A stretch of DNA of 64,000 bases from Buchnera aphidicola (Hyadaphis tataricae) (GCF_005081445.1 NZ_CP034873.1:62001-126000); one strand, 5' to 3'; shown: positions 1-12,327, numbered from the stretch's first letter. Notes: a model not told the origin generated them from the sequence alone. Numbers and translations are program-made.

Positions 1-579
1 TTTAGAAAATTTAACAATATCAGATAAACGAGACATGGTACCATCTTTATTTGTTAATTCACATATTACTGCACACGGTTTAAATCCTGCTAAAGAGACA
101 ATCTCAACAGCTGCTTCTGTATGTCCTGATCTTGCTAAGATTCCGCCTGGATGGGCTCTTAATGGAAATATGTGTCCTGGTCGATTTAGATCAGTTGGTC
201 TTAAAGTATCAGAAATTGCTGTTTGAATAGTAGTCAATCTATCTTTAGCTGATACACCGGTAGAAATACCATTTGCAGCTTCTATGGTGACAGTAAAAGC
301 TGTTTGATATTTACTGGTATTATTTTTTACCATCATAGGCAAACGTAGTTGTTTTCTTTTAGATTCGGTAATACAAAGACAGACAATCCCGCTACCGTAT
401 CTAATAGTGAAAGCCATTTGTTCTACGGTCATATTTTCACATGAAAAGACAAGATCTCCTTCATTTTCACGTTTTTCATCATCTAATATAATTATTCCTT
501 CACCATCTTTCAAAGCAGATATTGCCTTCTGAACTTTTTTTTTTGATAGGTTAAATTCAGATAGGATTGTTCGGTTCAT
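1..579 (-). CDS. ribB: 3,4-dihydroxy-2-butanone-4-phosphate synthase, 3' end outside window
   Basis: Makes the four-carbon precursor of riboflavin from ribulose 5-phosphate. Reading from the ATG at 579 the minus strand is open for 193 codons to the window edge; the enterobacterial protein is about 217 residues, so roughly the last 20 are missing here. Visible family signatures are the acidic [10 protein letters not shown] segment near the N-terminus, which binds metal and substrate, and the RPGHIFPL...HPGG...GHTEAAVE region. The ATG follows AAAGG. The FMN riboswitch that precedes ribB in E. coli is not recognisable in the 287 bp upstream. ribE lies at 52965, so riboflavin synthesis is represented twice in the window. 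Confidence 0.95.
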   Translation of the reverse strand, partial: MNRTILSEFNLSKKKVQKAISALKDGEGIIILDDEKRENEGDLVFSCENMTVEQMAFTIRYGSGIVCLCITESKRKQLRLPMMVKNNTSKYQTAFTVTIEAANGISTGVSAKDRLTTIQTAISDTLRPTDLNRPGHIFPLRAHPGGILARSGHTEAAVEIVSLAGFKPCAVICELTNKDGTMSRLSDIVKFSK

Positions 580-674
580 TCTTCAAACCTTTATAAAATT
601 AAAAGATAAAATTGTTATAGTCAATAGATTAGAAAAGTATTTTTTAATATTACGCGTCAAACGTTTTTATATCG

Positions 675-692
675 AACATAATGCATTATGTT
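675..692. repeat. 18-bp perfect palindrome between hldE and ribB
   Basis: The sequence AACATAATGCATTATGTT reads the same on both strands. It lies about 95 bp upstream of the ribB start and 175 bp beyond the hldE stop, inside the 287-bp spacer 580-866. It could be a small hairpin, an operator-like site or a chance product of AT-rich sequence. No T-run follows it on the minus strand. The rest of the spacer shows no gene. Confidence 0.5.
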
Positions 693-866
693 ACATATAA
701 TAATCAAGAAAAATTTTCCTTGCAAATCAAGATGACTAATATAAAGATACATGAAAATATTTATACACAAAATATAGTTTCATCAATATTTTGATCAGAA
801 TAAATATGCATAAAAATATTTTGTTGTACACATAAATTTTTTAAAAATAAGATTATGTCATTTTTA

Positions 867-1814
867 TTACGCATGTAAGGCTGCATTTAATTCGTGAATG
901 TTAATGGTTGCAGTTCCGGTTTTTTGTATGACAACACCAGCTCCAACATTGGCGTAAAAACACGATTCTTCTAGGGAATAACCTTCAGATAAAGCGGCTG
1001 CAATAATAGCAATAACTGTATCTCCTGCGCCTGTTACATCGTGTGCATATTCTGATGTAGCAGGAAAATGTATTGGTTTTTTATTAGGTTGAAACAAAGT
1101 CATACCATTCTTAGATCGAGTCACTAACAATGCTGATAATTGCAATTCAGACAATAATTGCACTCCTTTTTTTAAAATTTCAGTTTCTTTATAACATTTT
1201 CCTACAATTTTTTCAAATTCATGCAGGTTTGGTGTTAACAAACTAGCACCAGAATATTTTTTGAAATCTACTCCTTTTGGATCAATTAGTATAGGAATTG
1301 ACATTTTTTTAGCGATACAAATAATGTTTTTGATATCAATCAAAGTTCCCTTACAATAATCTGATAACACTAAAATTTTAATATATGATAACGAATGAAC
1401 GATTCTTTTATATAGCAAATCGATTTTTTTAGAAATATATTTTTCTTGAAAATCTAACCTAATTAATTGTTTTTTTCCCGATATCACACGAATTTTAGTT
1501 ATTGTTTTATTTTTTGGTATAGGAATTAAATCGCAATCAATTTTAATGTGATGTAAAAGTTTTTGTAGAATTGATCCTTCTTTATCCATACCAATAAACC
1601 CAATGATTTTCGATGTACATCCAACATCCGCAAGATTTTTAACTACATTTGCGGCACCTCCAGGTTGTTTTTTTATTTTATGAATGGGTGCAATTGGTGT
1701 AATCTGTTCGGATACAAAATGATGATTTTTGCTATACCAGTAACAATCTAATATAAGATCACCAACAACGAGAATCAGAGAATTTTTAAATTCAATGAAT
1801 GTGCTTTTTTTCAT
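867..1814 (-). CDS. hldE: D-glycero-beta-D-manno-heptose-7-phosphate kinase, N-terminal half of HldE only
   Basis: PfkB/ribokinase-family sugar kinase of 315 residues. The GGAANV substrate-binding segment is at about residues 53-58, and the anion-hole/catalytic motif DVTGAGDT sits near residue 260. E. coli HldE is about 477 residues and carries a second, C-terminal ADP-heptose adenylyltransferase domain with an HxGH motif. Here the protein stops right after the kinase domain and no adenylyltransferase segment is found in the following 287 bp. The ATG at 1814 follows AAAGAGAT. Heptose kinase alone cannot make ADP-heptose, so the protein may be a leftover or may act on another sugar. Confidence 0.88.
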   Translation of the reverse strand: MKKSTFIEFKNSLILVVGDLILDCYWYSKNHHFVSEQITPIAPIHKIKKQPGGAANVVKNLADVGCTSKIIGFIGMDKEGSILQKLLHHIKIDCDLIPIPKNKTITKIRVISGKKQLIRLDFQEKYISKKIDLLYKRIVHSLSYIKILVLSDYCKGTLIDIKNIICIAKKMSIPILIDPKGVDFKKYSGASLLTPNLHEFEKIVGKCYKETEILKKGVQLLSELQLSALLVTRSKNGMTLFQPNKKPIHFPATSEYAHDVTGAGDTVIAIIAAALSEGYSLEESCFYANVGAGVVIQKTGTATINIHELNAALHA

Positions 1815-1953
1815 ATTATCTCTTTATGTAAATATGTTAAACCAATAGTTTAATATTACATTAAATGTATTTTATATATATTATATACAAGACAATGACA
1901 AGATGTAATTGTTTAAAAACAAATTTTTTATTTTTTTTAACCGGAGAAATATT

Positions 1954-3186
1954 ATGAAAATATATTTAGTAGGAGGCGCTGTTCGTGATGCTTTGTTGAA
2001 CTTACCTGTTAAAGATAAAGATTGGGTGGTTGTTGGCGGTACAGAAAAAATGTTATTAGATAAAAAATTTCAACAAGTTGGGAAAGATTTTCCGGTATTT
2101 TTGCATCCAAAAACACACGAAGAGTACGCTTTAGCAAGAAAAGAAAGAAAATCTGGAAAAGGATATACCGGTTTTTGTACTGATTCAAATGCTAATATTA
2201 CTTTAGAAGAAGATCTGATAAGAAGGGATTTGACTATTAATGCTATTGCACAAGATCAAAATGGTAAATATATTGATCCTTTTCATGGTATCGAAGATAT
2301 AAAAAATCGTGTAATACGGCATGTTTCAAATTCTTTTTCAGAAGATCCATTGCGTGTTTTTCGCACAGCAAGATTCGCGGCGACTTTAGTGCATTTAGGA
2401 TTTTGTATTGCAGAAGAAACAATGGTTTTAATGAAAATAATGGTTAAAAATCAGGAGTTATATTATTTAACTGCAAATAGAATATGGAATGAAACTGAAA
2501 AAGCTTTTAAAACTGTAAGTCCTCATGTGTATTTTCAAGTTTTACACTTATGTAAGGTATTACATTTTTTTTTTCCAAAAATGTATATTTTATATTACAA
2601 AAAAAGCTCTTTATACCTTTATAGATTTAATAGATGGTACCATGAAAATTTTATTTTTATGGGATTAGCAAAGATATCTTTTTATTCTAAAGATATTGAT
2701 GTGCGTTTTGCTTATTTATGTCAATTTTTTTTAAAAAAAAAAATTGCGATAAATGTTTCTCAAGATTTTTATAATAAAGATGCAGCAGATTTTGTTAAAC
2801 GTTTATGTCAACGTTTTCAAATTCCATCTTATATTAAAGAAATGGCTATATTGAATTCTGGTTATCGTGATTTTTTAAATGTTATTCATACGCAATCATC
2901 TAAAAATATTGTTTTATTATTTTATAAAATTGATGCTTGGAGAAAACCAGAAAGAGTAAAAAAACTTTCTTTTTTAAATCGATTTAATTATTTAAATCCT
3001 TTTCAATCTCATGTTATTAATTTTTATTCTGATTGTTTTTTAAAGCAATGTTTTTCCATAACAAATGAAGTATCGACTAAATTAATTATGAAACAAGGAT
3101 TTACAGGAATTCATATAAAACATGAAATAATGCGTTTAAGAATCCAAAAACTAAAATTATGGCGTCTTAAAAAAAATAGAATTTAA
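1954..3186 (+). CDS. cca: CCA-adding tRNA nucleotidyltransferase with a degenerate HD domain
   Basis: Adds or repairs the 3' CCA of tRNAs. The start at 1954 is chosen because CCGGAGAAAT precedes it and MKIYLVGGAVRDALL aligns with the E. coli start; this gives 410 residues against 412. The nucleotidyltransferase half is well conserved (GGAVRD, KDKDWVVVG, RRDLTINAIA, DPLRV). The C-terminal half should carry an HD phosphohydrolase site, but the E. coli CHDLGKG segment reads CQFFLKK here and EFHD reads GYRD. The gene contains in-frame T10 (about 2565) and A11 runs. Three of the four tRNA genes in this window lack an encoded CCA, so the polymerase activity should be essential. Confidence 0.95.
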   Translation: MKIYLVGGAVRDALLNLPVKDKDWVVVGGTEKMLLDKKFQQVGKDFPVFLHPKTHEEYALARKERKSGKGYTGFCTDSNANITLEEDLIRRDLTINAIAQDQNGKYIDPFHGIEDIKNRVIRHVSNSFSEDPLRVFRTARFAATLVHLGFCIAEETMVLMKIMVKNQELYYLTANRIWNETEKAFKTVSPHVYFQVLHLCKVLHFFFPKMYILYYKKSSLYLYRFNRWYHENFIFMGLAKISFYSKDIDVRFAYLCQFFLKKKIAINVSQDFYNKDAADFVKRLCQRFQIPSYIKEMAILNSGYRDFLNVIHTQSSKNIVLLFYKIDAWRKPERVKKLSFLNRFNYLNPFQSHVINFYSDCFLKQCFSITNEVSTKLIMKQGFTGIHIKHEIMRLRIQKLKLWRLKKNRI

Positions 3187-3235
3187 TGTATTAAATAGTA
3201 TCTTATTTGCTTGTCTATTGGTATTAACATGCTAT

Positions 3236-4030
3236 TCAAGCATTTAAATAAATACCTAAAGCTAATGAAAAACGATATATACCAAAATATACCATGGATG
3301 TGTTTTTTAGTATTATGAATAATTTTTTCATCGAAACGAAAGATATTATAAAAGCTATTATACAAACCATAAAACATATCGGAAGATCTACTATTCGAAT
3401 AATATTAAAATTTTTGATTAAATCAAATAATGATACTCCGAGTAACAGTGGAATAGATATAATAAAAGAAAAATCTATTGCCACTGATTTTTTGATACCT
3501 GATAACATGCCTCCAGAGATCGTCATTCCAGATCTTGAAATACCAGGAAATAACGCAACGGTTTGAAATAATCCTATTATAATAGATTGAGATAAACTAA
3601 TATCATGTATGTGGTATGTGGTATATGTTTTAGGTTTTAAGATTTCAGATAATATTAAGACTATACCACCAAATATTAATCCATACATAACAGTATAGAT
3701 ATTAGACATAGTTTTAATTTGATTGTAACATATTAATCCTAAAAATATAGTTGGACAAATAGCGCATAATATATGTGATATTTTTTTGGTTTTCTGAATA
3801 TATGTACTTCGAATATTTAATATTTTTAATAATTTTTGATGAAAAAAGCAATATAATGCTAAGGTCGAACCTAGTTGCATAAAAATCAATAAATTTTTTG
3901 TGTAATGATTTTGTATTTTGAACCAATGCGATAGGATAATAACATGTCCTGTAGAAGAAATTGGAAGTAATTCTGATATACTTTCTATTATGCAAATAAA
4001 AAGTGAAATAATAATTTGATATAAATCCAT
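3236..4030 (-). CDS. uppP: undecaprenyl-diphosphatase
   Basis: Integral membrane enzyme (BacA) that dephosphorylates undecaprenyl pyrophosphate to recycle the lipid carrier for peptidoglycan. The 264 residues are close to the family length of about 273. Visible motifs are ESISELLPISSTGH at residues 16-29, containing the paired glutamates, and PGISRSGMT in the second conserved loop; several hydrophobic segments are consistent with a polytopic membrane protein. It lies downstream of crr on the same strand, but a strong terminator at 4069-4100 separates them. AGGA lies 12 nt before the ATG, a weak ribosome site. Confidence 0.94.
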   Translation of the reverse strand: MDLYQIIISLFICIIESISELLPISSTGHVIILSHWFKIQNHYTKNLLIFMQLGSTLALYCFFHQKLLKILNIRSTYIQKTKKISHILCAICPTIFLGLICYNQIKTMSNIYTVMYGLIFGGIVLILSEILKPKTYTTYHIHDISLSQSIIIGLFQTVALFPGISRSGMTISGGMLSGIKKSVAIDFSFIISIPLLLGVSLFDLIKNFNIIRIVDLPICFMVCIIAFIISFVSMKKLFIILKNTSMVYFGIYRFSLALGIYLNA

Positions 4031-4068
4031 TATTTATTGTCCTGTTTATTTTTTATCAAATAATATCT

Positions 4069-4100
4069 TAAAACGGCACTAAAGAAATAGCGCCGTTTTA
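4069..4100 (-). terminator. intrinsic terminator after crr
   Basis: Read on the minus strand this forms a 13-bp stem, TAAAACGGCGCTA paired with TAGTGCCGTTTTA including one G-T wobble, with a 6-nt loop. On the plus strand the same position is a C-A mismatch, so the structure is built for minus-strand RNA. The T-rich end of the stem supplies the U tract. It ends the ptsH-ptsI-crr operon 10 bases past the crr stop. Confidence 0.8.
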
Positions 4101-4109
4101 TATTAATCA

Positions 4110-4613
4110 TCAATTATATAAAAACATCATTACTGTTTTACCAGCAATGATATTTCCTGATAATTTTTTTATTTTTTTAAAGTTTTCTATATTAGATATT
4201 ACTACAGGCGTTAAAATAGATTCAGCATTTTTTGTTAAAAAATTTAAATCTAACTCAATAATTTCATCTCCTATTTTTACTTTTTGATCGTTTTGTGCTA
4301 TTTTCTTAAAACCTCTTCCCTTTAATTTAACTGTGTTAATACCAAAGTGTACGAATAATTCAACATTATCTTCTGATATAATTGAAAAAGCATGCATACT
4401 CTCAACTATATTTCCGATAGTTCCATTAACAGGAGCAAGAATTTTGTTTCCTGATGGTTTGATGGCTACTCCATCTCCGACAATTTTTTTAGAAAAAACT
4501 AGATCTGGTACATCTTCTATATCAATTATCTCTCCAGATAACGGAGCTATGATTTCTATTTTTTTTGAAAATTCTTTTTTTTTATTACCAAAAATATTAG
4601 AAAAGAAACTCAT
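4110..4613 (-). CDS. crr: PTS glucose-specific EIIA component
   Basis: Cytoplasmic phosphocarrier (EIIA-Glc) that takes phosphate from HPr and passes it to sugar-specific EIIB domains. The start at 4613 is preferred over an upstream in-frame codon because AGGAGC lies just before it and the 167-residue product matches the E. coli length of 169. The phosphorylated histidine (H89, in ELFVHFG) and its partner H74 (in MHAFS) are both present, as is the N-terminal segment rich in charged residues. It is the last gene of ptsH-ptsI-crr, 67 bp after ptsI, and is followed by a clear terminator. Confidence 0.96.
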   Translation of the reverse strand: MSFFSNIFGNKKKEFSKKIEIIAPLSGEIIDIEDVPDLVFSKKIVGDGVAIKPSGNKILAPVNGTIGNIVESMHAFSIISEDNVELFVHFGINTVKLKGRGFKKIAQNDQKVKIGDEIIELDLNFLTKNAESILTPVVISNIENFKKIKKLSGNIIAGKTVMMFLYN

Positions 4614-4680
4614 TTTTGCTCCTAATGATTTTACATTACACAAATTTTTTTAAATGCTTTGTTTATAAGCATATATTATC

Positions 4681-6390
4681 TTAAATATGTGTTTTTAATA
4701 AATCTAAAATTTCTTTAATAGTTCCTAATTTTAGTGCTTTGTTGGCTAATTTTTTAGCATAAGAAAAAGATATTCGACGAATAATTTTTTTTACTTTAGG
4801 AATGTTTATCGAGCTCATACTAAACTCATCTAGTCCCATGCCTAATAGCAATATGGTAGCACGTTGGTCTCCTGCTAGTTCTCCACACATACTGGTCCAT
4901 TTTCCATATTTGTGTGCAACATCAATAACTTTTTTAATCAATTGTAAAACAGATGGGTGCATAGGATTGTAAAGATGTGAAATGAAATCATTTCCTCGAT
5001 CAACTGCTAAAGTATATTGCGTTAAATCGTTTGTGCCAATGCTAAAAAAATCAACTTCTTGAATTAAATGTTCAGCTATGATAGCGGACGCTGGGGTTTC
5101 TATCATGACTCCAATTTTAATGTTTTTATCAAATAAAATTTTTTTTTCATCTAATTTTTTTTTAAGTATTTCTATTTCTAACTTTAATATTTTTACTTCT
5201 TCTATTGAAATAATCATAGGAAAAAGAATATGTATTTTCCCGAAAGCAGATGCTTTAAGAATAGCATTTATTTGTGCATGTAAAATGTCTTTTCTATCAA
5301 TTGAGATACGTATTGCACGCCATCCAAGAAAAGGATTATCTTCTTTAGGTAAATTCATATAAGGAAGATCTTTATCGCCACCAATATCCATAGTTCTTAT
5401 AATAACAGTTCTATTTTCCATGGATTCTGCAATATCTTTATATGCTTGAAATTGTTCTTCTTCACTAGGTAAGGAAGTGCGACCCATAAACAAAAACTCT
5501 GTTCGATATAAACCTATACATTCAGCTCCATTGTTTTTTGCAGAATCAATATCATTTGGGGTACCAATATTAGAACCAATTTTAATGTTATGACCATCAA
5601 TAGTAGTAGCGGATAAATTCTTTAAATTAATTAATTTTTTCTTATTGAAAAAATATGTTTTTTCTATTTGTTTTTTTTCGGCAATGACTGCATCACATGG
5701 ATTAATAAAAATTTGATTGTTAATAGAGTCTAAGATGATAAAATCATTGTTTTTTACTATTTTTGTAATTTTTCCAGTTCCTACAATAGCAGGGATTTCT
5801 AATGATCTTGCCATAATTGAAGTATGAGAAGTTTCACCACCTAGATCGGTAATAAATCCTAAAATGTATTTTAGATCAATTTGTGCAGTTTCTGAAGGTG
5901 TTAGGTCTTGTGCAATAAGAATTACTTTATTTTTTATATTATTTAAATCAATAATATTTAAATGTAGTATATTTTTTAATAAACGATTTCCAATGTCTCT
6001 TACATCAATTGCTCTATTTTTTAAATATTCGTCTTTTAGTGATTCTAAAACTTTTACTTGTCCTTCAATAACAAGTTCGGTCGCTGCAGCAGCAGACATT
6101 TTTTTATCTGTGATTAAAGAAATAATTTCCTGTTCTAACTCTTCATCTTTAAGAAGCATAATATGACCTTCAAAAATGCTTTCTTTTTGCGCACCTAATG
6201 TTTTGCTTGTTTTATTTTTAATTTCTTTTAATTGTATGATGGATTGTTCTCTTCCATAAAAAAAATCATTAATTTCTTTTTTTATATGTTCAATATTAAT
6301 TTTTGTTCGATTAATAATAATTTTGTCTTTTTTTAACAAAAGAGCAGAGCCAAAAGCTATACCCGGTGATGCTAAAATGCCTGAAATCAT
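4681..6390 (-). CDS. ptsI: PTS enzyme I (phosphoenolpyruvate-protein phosphotransferase)
   Basis: Autophosphorylates from phosphoenolpyruvate and transfers the phosphate to HPr, starting PTS sugar import. The 569 residues compare with 575 in E. coli. The active-site histidine lies in [18 protein letters not shown]. The PEP-binding C-terminal barrel is intact: [30 protein letters not shown] and the CGELAGD loop with its proton-donor cysteine. AAGG lies 7 nt before the start. It follows ptsH after 147 bp that contain a hairpin. Confidence 0.97.
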   Translation of the reverse strand: MISGILASPGIAFGSALLLKKDKIIINRTKINIEHIKKEINDFFYGREQSIIQLKEIKNKTSKTLGAQKESIFEGHIMLLKDEELEQEIISLITDKKMSAAAATELVIEGQVKVLESLKDEYLKNRAIDVRDIGNRLLKNILHLNIIDLNNIKNKVILIAQDLTPSETAQIDLKYILGFITDLGGETSHTSIMARSLEIPAIVGTGKITKIVKNNDFIILDSINNQIFINPCDAVIAEKKQIEKTYFFNKKKLINLKNLSATTIDGHNIKIGSNIGTPNDIDSAKNNGAECIGLYRTEFLFMGRTSLPSEEEQFQAYKDIAESMENRTVIIRTMDIGGDKDLPYMNLPKEDNPFLGWRAIRISIDRKDILHAQINAILKASAFGKIHILFPMIISIEEVKILKLEIEILKKKLDEKKILFDKNIKIGVMIETPASAIIAEHLIQEVDFFSIGTNDLTQYTLAVDRGNDFISHLYNPMHPSVLQLIKKVIDVAHKYGKWTSMCGELAGDQRATILLLGMGLDEFSMSSINIPKVKKIIRRISFSYAKKLANKALKLGTIKEILDLLKTHI

Positions 6391-6473
6391 AACATTACCT
6401 TTAATAATAAAGTTTATCTATTCAAAGAAGAAAAAGATGACATGTCAGGCGAATATATTTTCACGTGAATAAT

Positions 6474-6500
6474 CCGGAAGTTTTTTTATTTAACCTCCGG
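6474..6500 (-). other. RNA hairpin between ptsH and ptsI
   Basis: On the minus strand CCGGAGGTT pairs with AACTTCCGG over 9 bp with one G-T wobble and a 9-nt loop; on the plus strand the wobble is a mismatch, so it favours minus-strand RNA. It is unusually GC-rich for this genome and lies about 40 nt after the ptsH stop. No T-run follows it, so it is more likely an mRNA-stability or partial-attenuation element than a full terminator. Confidence 0.6.
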
Positions 6501-6537
6501 TATTTTATAAAATTCAGAAATTATTTTTAATGATAAT

Positions 6538-6795
6538 TTATTCGAGTTCTGTCATGATTTGAGATAAGTGTTCAATAGCCTCTTGTTCATCTTCTCCTTC
6601 AGCAGATAATGTAATCAGACTTCCTCGAACTAAACCTAATGTTTGAATTTTAAATAAACTTTTTGCATTAACTGACTTACCATTATATATCATGGTAATA
6701 TTAGAAATAAATTTTTTCGCTTCCTTGACAAACTGTGCAGCCGGACGAGTATGAAGTCCATGCGGAGCTTTTATTGTAATTTGGTTTTGGAACAT
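6538..6795 (-). CDS. ptsH: phosphocarrier protein HPr
   Basis: Small cytoplasmic phosphocarrier between enzyme I and EIIA components. It is 85 residues, the same as E. coli. The phosphorylated histidine is H15 in [12 protein letters not shown] and the regulatory-site serine is S46 in [16 protein letters not shown] lies before the ATG at 6795. First gene of the pts operon, 165 bp after cysK on the same strand; the cysK terminator lies in that gap, so ptsH should have its own promoter. Confidence 0.97.
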   Translation of the reverse strand: MFQNQITIKAPHGLHTRPAAQFVKEAKKFISNITMIYNGKSVNAKSLFKIQTLGLVRGSLITLSAEGEDEQEAIEHLSQIMTELE

Positions 6796-6895
6796 TTTTT
6801 TTCCTTAATAATAGTTTTGTAAATAAGATTGTATTAGATACGTTAAAAAGACATTAATTTTTGAATGTTATACACATTTTACAAGATTAAAACGC

Positions 6896-6952
6896 AATTT
6901 CTGCAATAAAAACATACTGCTATATAAACAATAGGTTTTTATTACAGAAATT
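6896..6952 (-). terminator. intrinsic terminator after cysK
   Basis: A stem of about 18 bp: 6896-6913 pairs with 6935-6952 across a 21-nt loop. On minus-strand RNA the only irregular pair (6904/6944) is a G-U wobble, whereas on the plus strand it is a C-A mismatch. It begins 9 bases after the cysK stop, and the minus strand continues GCGTTTTAATC. Well placed to end the cysK transcript before ptsH. Confidence 0.75.
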
Positions 6953-6960
6953 CTGTTAAA

Positions 6961-7926
6961 TTATTTTTTTTGATTACAGGGTAATGTAGAGAATAATTCT
7001 GTGCTTAAATAACGTTCTCCTGAAGAAGGTAAAATGATGACTATTTTTTTATTTGAAAAACCATATTTTTTTTGTAATTTTAAGGCTGCATATAACGCAG
7101 CTCCTGAAGAAATTCCTGCTAATATCCCTTCTTGTTTCATTAGTTTTTGCGAGGTTAATATAGCTTGTTCACTAGATACTGTAATTACTTGATCGATTAA
7201 GTTTAAATCAAGATTTTTTGGAATAAAACCCGCTCCAATACCCTGAATTTTATGTAATCCAGGTTTTATAGTTTTTCCTGATAAAAATTGTGTAATTACT
7301 GGTGATTCAGCAGGCTCTACAGCAACACTAATTAAATGTTTCTTTTTTTGTGTATACTTGATATATTTACTGACTCCGGTAATGGTTCCTCCTGTTCCTA
7401 CTGCTGAAACAAAGATATCTAAATTACCTTCAGTATCGTTCCATATTTCTGGTCCAGTGGTGCTTTCATGAATTTCGGGATTAGCTGGGTTTTCAAATTG
7501 TTTTAATAAAAGATATTTTTTAGGATTCTGTGCTATAATTTCTTCAGATTTCGATATTGCTCCTTTCATTCCATATTTTCCATCTGTTAAAACTAAATTA
7601 GCACCTAAAGCCGTCAATAACTTTCTTCGTTCAATAGACATCGTATCAGGCATAGTAAGAGTTAGTTTATAATTTCTAGCAGCTGCAACATAAGCTAATG
7701 CTATCCCTGTGTTGCCACTAGTCGCTTCAATAAGTTCTACGTCTTTATGTAAAAAACCTTTTTTTTCTGCGTTCCATATCATGTTAGCGCCTATTCTGCA
7801 TTTAACACTAAAGCTAGGATTTCTAGATTCAATTTTAGCTAAAATATTACCATTTCCTATATTTTGTAAACATACTAAAGGTGTATTTCCTATTGTTAAA
7901 GAATTATCTTTAAATATCTTTTTCAT
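6961..7926 (-). CDS. cysK: O-acetylserine sulfhydrylase A (cysteine synthase)
   Basis: PLP enzyme that makes cysteine from O-acetylserine and sulfide. It is 321 residues against 323 in E. coli. The PLP lysine lies in [11 protein letters not shown], the substrate loop is [12 protein letters not shown] and the phosphate-binding loop is GTGGTITGV. The gene stands upstream of ptsHI-crr on the same strand, as in E. coli, but has its own terminator. The ribosome site before the ATG is weak (CGAGAAAT). Function is likely the normal biosynthetic one in a symbiont that supplies amino acids. Confidence 0.97.
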   Translation of the reverse strand: MKKIFKDNSLTIGNTPLVCLQNIGNGNILAKIESRNPSFSVKCRIGANMIWNAEKKGFLHKDVELIEATSGNTGIALAYVAAARNYKLTLTMPDTMSIERRKLLTALGANLVLTDGKYGMKGAISKSEEIIAQNPKKYLLLKQFENPANPEIHESTTGPEIWNDTEGNLDIFVSAVGTGGTITGVSKYIKYTQKKKHLISVAVEPAESPVITQFLSGKTIKPGLHKIQGIGAGFIPKNLDLNLIDQVITVSSEQAILTSQKLMKQEGILAGISSGAALYAALKLQKKYGFSNKKIVIILPSSGERYLSTELFSTLPCNQKK

Positions 7927-8045
7927 ATATTTCTCGATTTGTTAATTAGTAGTATGCTTCATTATACTTGTTTTTTTGTTTTTTTAAAAAAATCTATTTC
8001 TATATCAAAATAATGTTTTCATTATAAATAAAAATTATATAATAA

Positions 8046-10157
<2,112 letters not shown>

Positions 10158-10206
10158 TAAGATATTTTTAATGTTAAAATGTGACATATGCACATTATAT
10201 TTATTT

Positions 10207-10279
10207 TGGGTCGTGCAGGATTTGAACCTGCGACCAATTGATTAAAAGTCAACTGCTCTACCAACTGAGCTAACGACCC
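10207..10279 (-). tRNA. tRNA-Lys (UUU)
   Basis: A 73-nt cloverleaf on the minus strand: GGGTCGT acceptor arm, AGCTCAGTTGGTAGAGC D-arm, anticodon TTT in the loop CTTTTAA, T-loop GGTTCAAATCC. The 3' CCA is not encoded, since the base after the discriminator A is followed by AAA, so Cca must add it. It lies 7 bp downstream of tRNA-Val(UAC) on the same strand and is probably cotranscribed with it. Confidence 0.97.
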
Positions 10280-10286
10280 TGATTTT

Positions 10287-10362
10287 TGGTGGGTGATGAC
10301 GGACTCGAACCGCCGACTTCCTCCGTGTAAAGGAGGAGCTCTACCAACTGAGCTAATCACCC
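10287..10362 (-). tRNA. tRNA-Val (UAC), CCA encoded
   Basis: A 76-nt cloverleaf on the minus strand with acceptor GGGTGAT, anticodon TAC in the loop TTTACAC, and the T-arm GGCGGTTCGAGTCCGTC. It is the only one of the four tRNA genes in the window that encodes its 3' CCA (10287-10289). It lies immediately upstream of tRNA-Lys. Confidence 0.97.
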
Positions 10363-10570
10363 TTAAAATAAATTTTTTATTAACTGTATTGTAAAGCTAG
10401 AAGAAATAGAGTCAATCTTTTTTTTAAAAAAAAGATTTGTTTGTTGTAATTTTAATCATAATGATTAAATTTTAATCTAAATAATAAACATTTTTAAACA
10501 AAAGAACAATGTGTCTTACATTAATAACAAAATTTTTAATTTTCAAAATTATATTTTTAATAAGGCGTAT

Positions 10571-11980
10571 ATGAATATAAAAACTCGTTTTGCACCTAGT
10601 CCTACTGGAAGCTTGCATCTTGGAAGTATTCGAACCGCTTTATATTCTTGGTTATTTGCAAAACATTATAACGGAAAATTTGTTCTTCGTATAGAAGATA
10701 CTGATCTTCAACGTTCGCAAAAACATTCAGTTGACAATATTTTGCATGAATTAAGATGGTTAGGATTGAATTGGGATGAAGGTCCATATTTTCAAACTAA
10801 ACGTTTAGATAGATATAAAGATGTTATTAATAGAATGCTTAAACAAGGTAGCGCATATAAATGTTTTTGCTCATCTCAAAAATTGGAATTAGATCGAATT
10901 AAACAAATTAAAAACGGTGTTAAACCACGTTATTCTAGGTATTGTAGAGATTTAAATATTAATAAAATATATAACAAAGAATATGTAATAAGATTTAAAA
11001 ATCCAATTTCTGGAAAAGTGACATTTAATGATGCGATAAGAGGAAATATCACTTTTGAAAATTCTGAATTAGATGATTTAATTATTCAACGTTCTAACGG
11101 TATGCCTACTTATAATTTTTGCGTAGTCATAGATGATTTAGATATGAAAATTACCCATGTTATTCGTGGAGAAGATCATATTAATAACACACCTCGTCAA
11201 ATTAATATTTTGCAATCTCTAGGATCAAAAATACCAGTATATGCGCATTTATCTATGATTTTAGATGAACAAGGGAATAAAATTTCTAAAAGAAATACAA
11301 ATGAAAACATCATGGATTTTGATGAGAAAGGTTTTTTGCCTGAAGCATTGCTAAATTACGTTGTTAAATTAGGATGGTCTCATCGTAATCAAGAGATTTT
11401 TAACATTTCAGAAATGATAAAATTGTTTAGTTTAAAATTTATTACTAAATCGCCTAGTATTATTAATATGAAAAAATTATTTTGGATTAACAAGCATTAT
11501 ATAAATAATTTACCGTTAGAAAATATTAGTAATCTATTAAAAGTCAAAATGCACCAAAAAAAAATTAATCTTAAAAATGGCCCTTGTTTAGAGAAGATGA
11601 TTCATTTATTAAGACATCGTTTTAATACTATCAATGAAATGGCAAATTCATTTCGCATGTTCTATGAAGAGTTTGATATAGTCGAAAATGCAGCTACAAA
11701 AAAATATTTAATATTGAATAATGTCTCTGTTTTAGAAGAATCTTATCGTTGCTTAAAAAATATATCTATTTGGAATGATTTAATGATATCTCAAACAATG
11801 AATGATTTATCTGTAAAAATGAAGTTAAAGAAAGCTGACTTGAATATGATTTTAAGAACTGCGATCACTGGCGATCAATATTCGCCGAGTATTAATTTAG
11901 TAATATATTTATTAGGATATAACACTACGTTATTCCGAATTAAAAAAGCAATAAAGTGTGTTAGAAAAAAAAATCTTTAA
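10571..11980 (+). CDS. gltX: glutamyl-tRNA synthetase
   Basis: Class I synthetase charging tRNA-Glu. The start at 10571 is preferred over an in-frame codon 20 residues earlier because [19 protein letters not shown] aligns with the E. coli N-terminus and AAGGCG precedes it; this gives 469 residues against 471. The HIGH-type motif is HLGS and the KMSKS-type motif is KISKR. The zinc-site region keeps CFCS and YCR, but the fourth ligand position reads D rather than H, so zinc binding is uncertain. It is followed by about 215 bp and then tRNA-Ala. Confidence 0.96.
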   Translation: MNIKTRFAPSPTGSLHLGSIRTALYSWLFAKHYNGKFVLRIEDTDLQRSQKHSVDNILHELRWLGLNWDEGPYFQTKRLDRYKDVINRMLKQGSAYKCFCSSQKLELDRIKQIKNGVKPRYSRYCRDLNINKIYNKEYVIRFKNPISGKVTFNDAIRGNITFENSELDDLIIQRSNGMPTYNFCVVIDDLDMKITHVIRGEDHINNTPRQINILQSLGSKIPVYAHLSMILDEQGNKISKRNTNENIMDFDEKGFLPEALLNYVVKLGWSHRNQEIFNISEMIKLFSLKFITKSPSIINMKKLFWINKHYINNLPLENISNLLKVKMHQKKINLKNGPCLEKMIHLLRHRFNTINEMANSFRMFYEEFDIVENAATKKYLILNNVSVLEESYRCLKNISIWNDLMISQTMNDLSVKMKLKKADLNMILRTAITGDQYSPSINLVIYLLGYNTTLFRIKKAIKCVRKKNL

Positions 11981-12195
11981 TTTTTTGTATTTTTTTAGAC
12001 TGTATAAAATATATTTTATATTTTATCAAAAAGATTGATACAGTTGTATTTTTTAATAAGATCATATTTTTTGTTTTTATTTAAACACATATTTTTAATA
12101 GTATTTTATATTTTTAGAAATCTTATGTCTTATAGGGTCATTTTAAAAAAATAATATTGACAGAATTCATGGGTTTTTATATTGTAATATTTTTC

Positions 12196-12268
12196 GGGGC
12201 TATAGCTCAGTTGGCAGAGCGCTTGCATGGCATGCAAGATGTCAGTGGTTCAAATCCGCTTAGCTCCA
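12196..12268 (+). tRNA. tRNA-Ala (GGC)
   Basis: A 73-nt cloverleaf with acceptor GGGGCTA paired with TAGCTCC, and anticodon GGC in the loop ATGGCAT within the stem CTTGC/GCAAG. CCA is not encoded. It lies alone between gltX and the convergent fliE. The 215 bp before it (11981-12195) contain no gene that I can recognise. Confidence 0.97.
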
Positions 12269-12327
12269 TAATGACTTCTAAATTTAGCATGCAGTTTAAA
12301 TATAACAATGAAATATCTCGATAATAA

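Noticed and set aside
596..624. Promoter for ribB (TTGACT on the minus strand at 619-624)
   Set aside because: The -35 box is good, but the hexamer at 17-bp spacing (TAATTT) is a poor -10, so it is too weak to list as a feature.
580..866. FMN riboswitch upstream of ribB
   Set aside because: The conserved RFN-element core was looked for on the minus strand and not found; the spacer is almost pure A/T.
1909..1953. N-terminal extension of Cca by 15 residues
   Set aside because: The extension is low-complexity and the ATG at 1954 has a clear ribosome site and matches the E. coli start.
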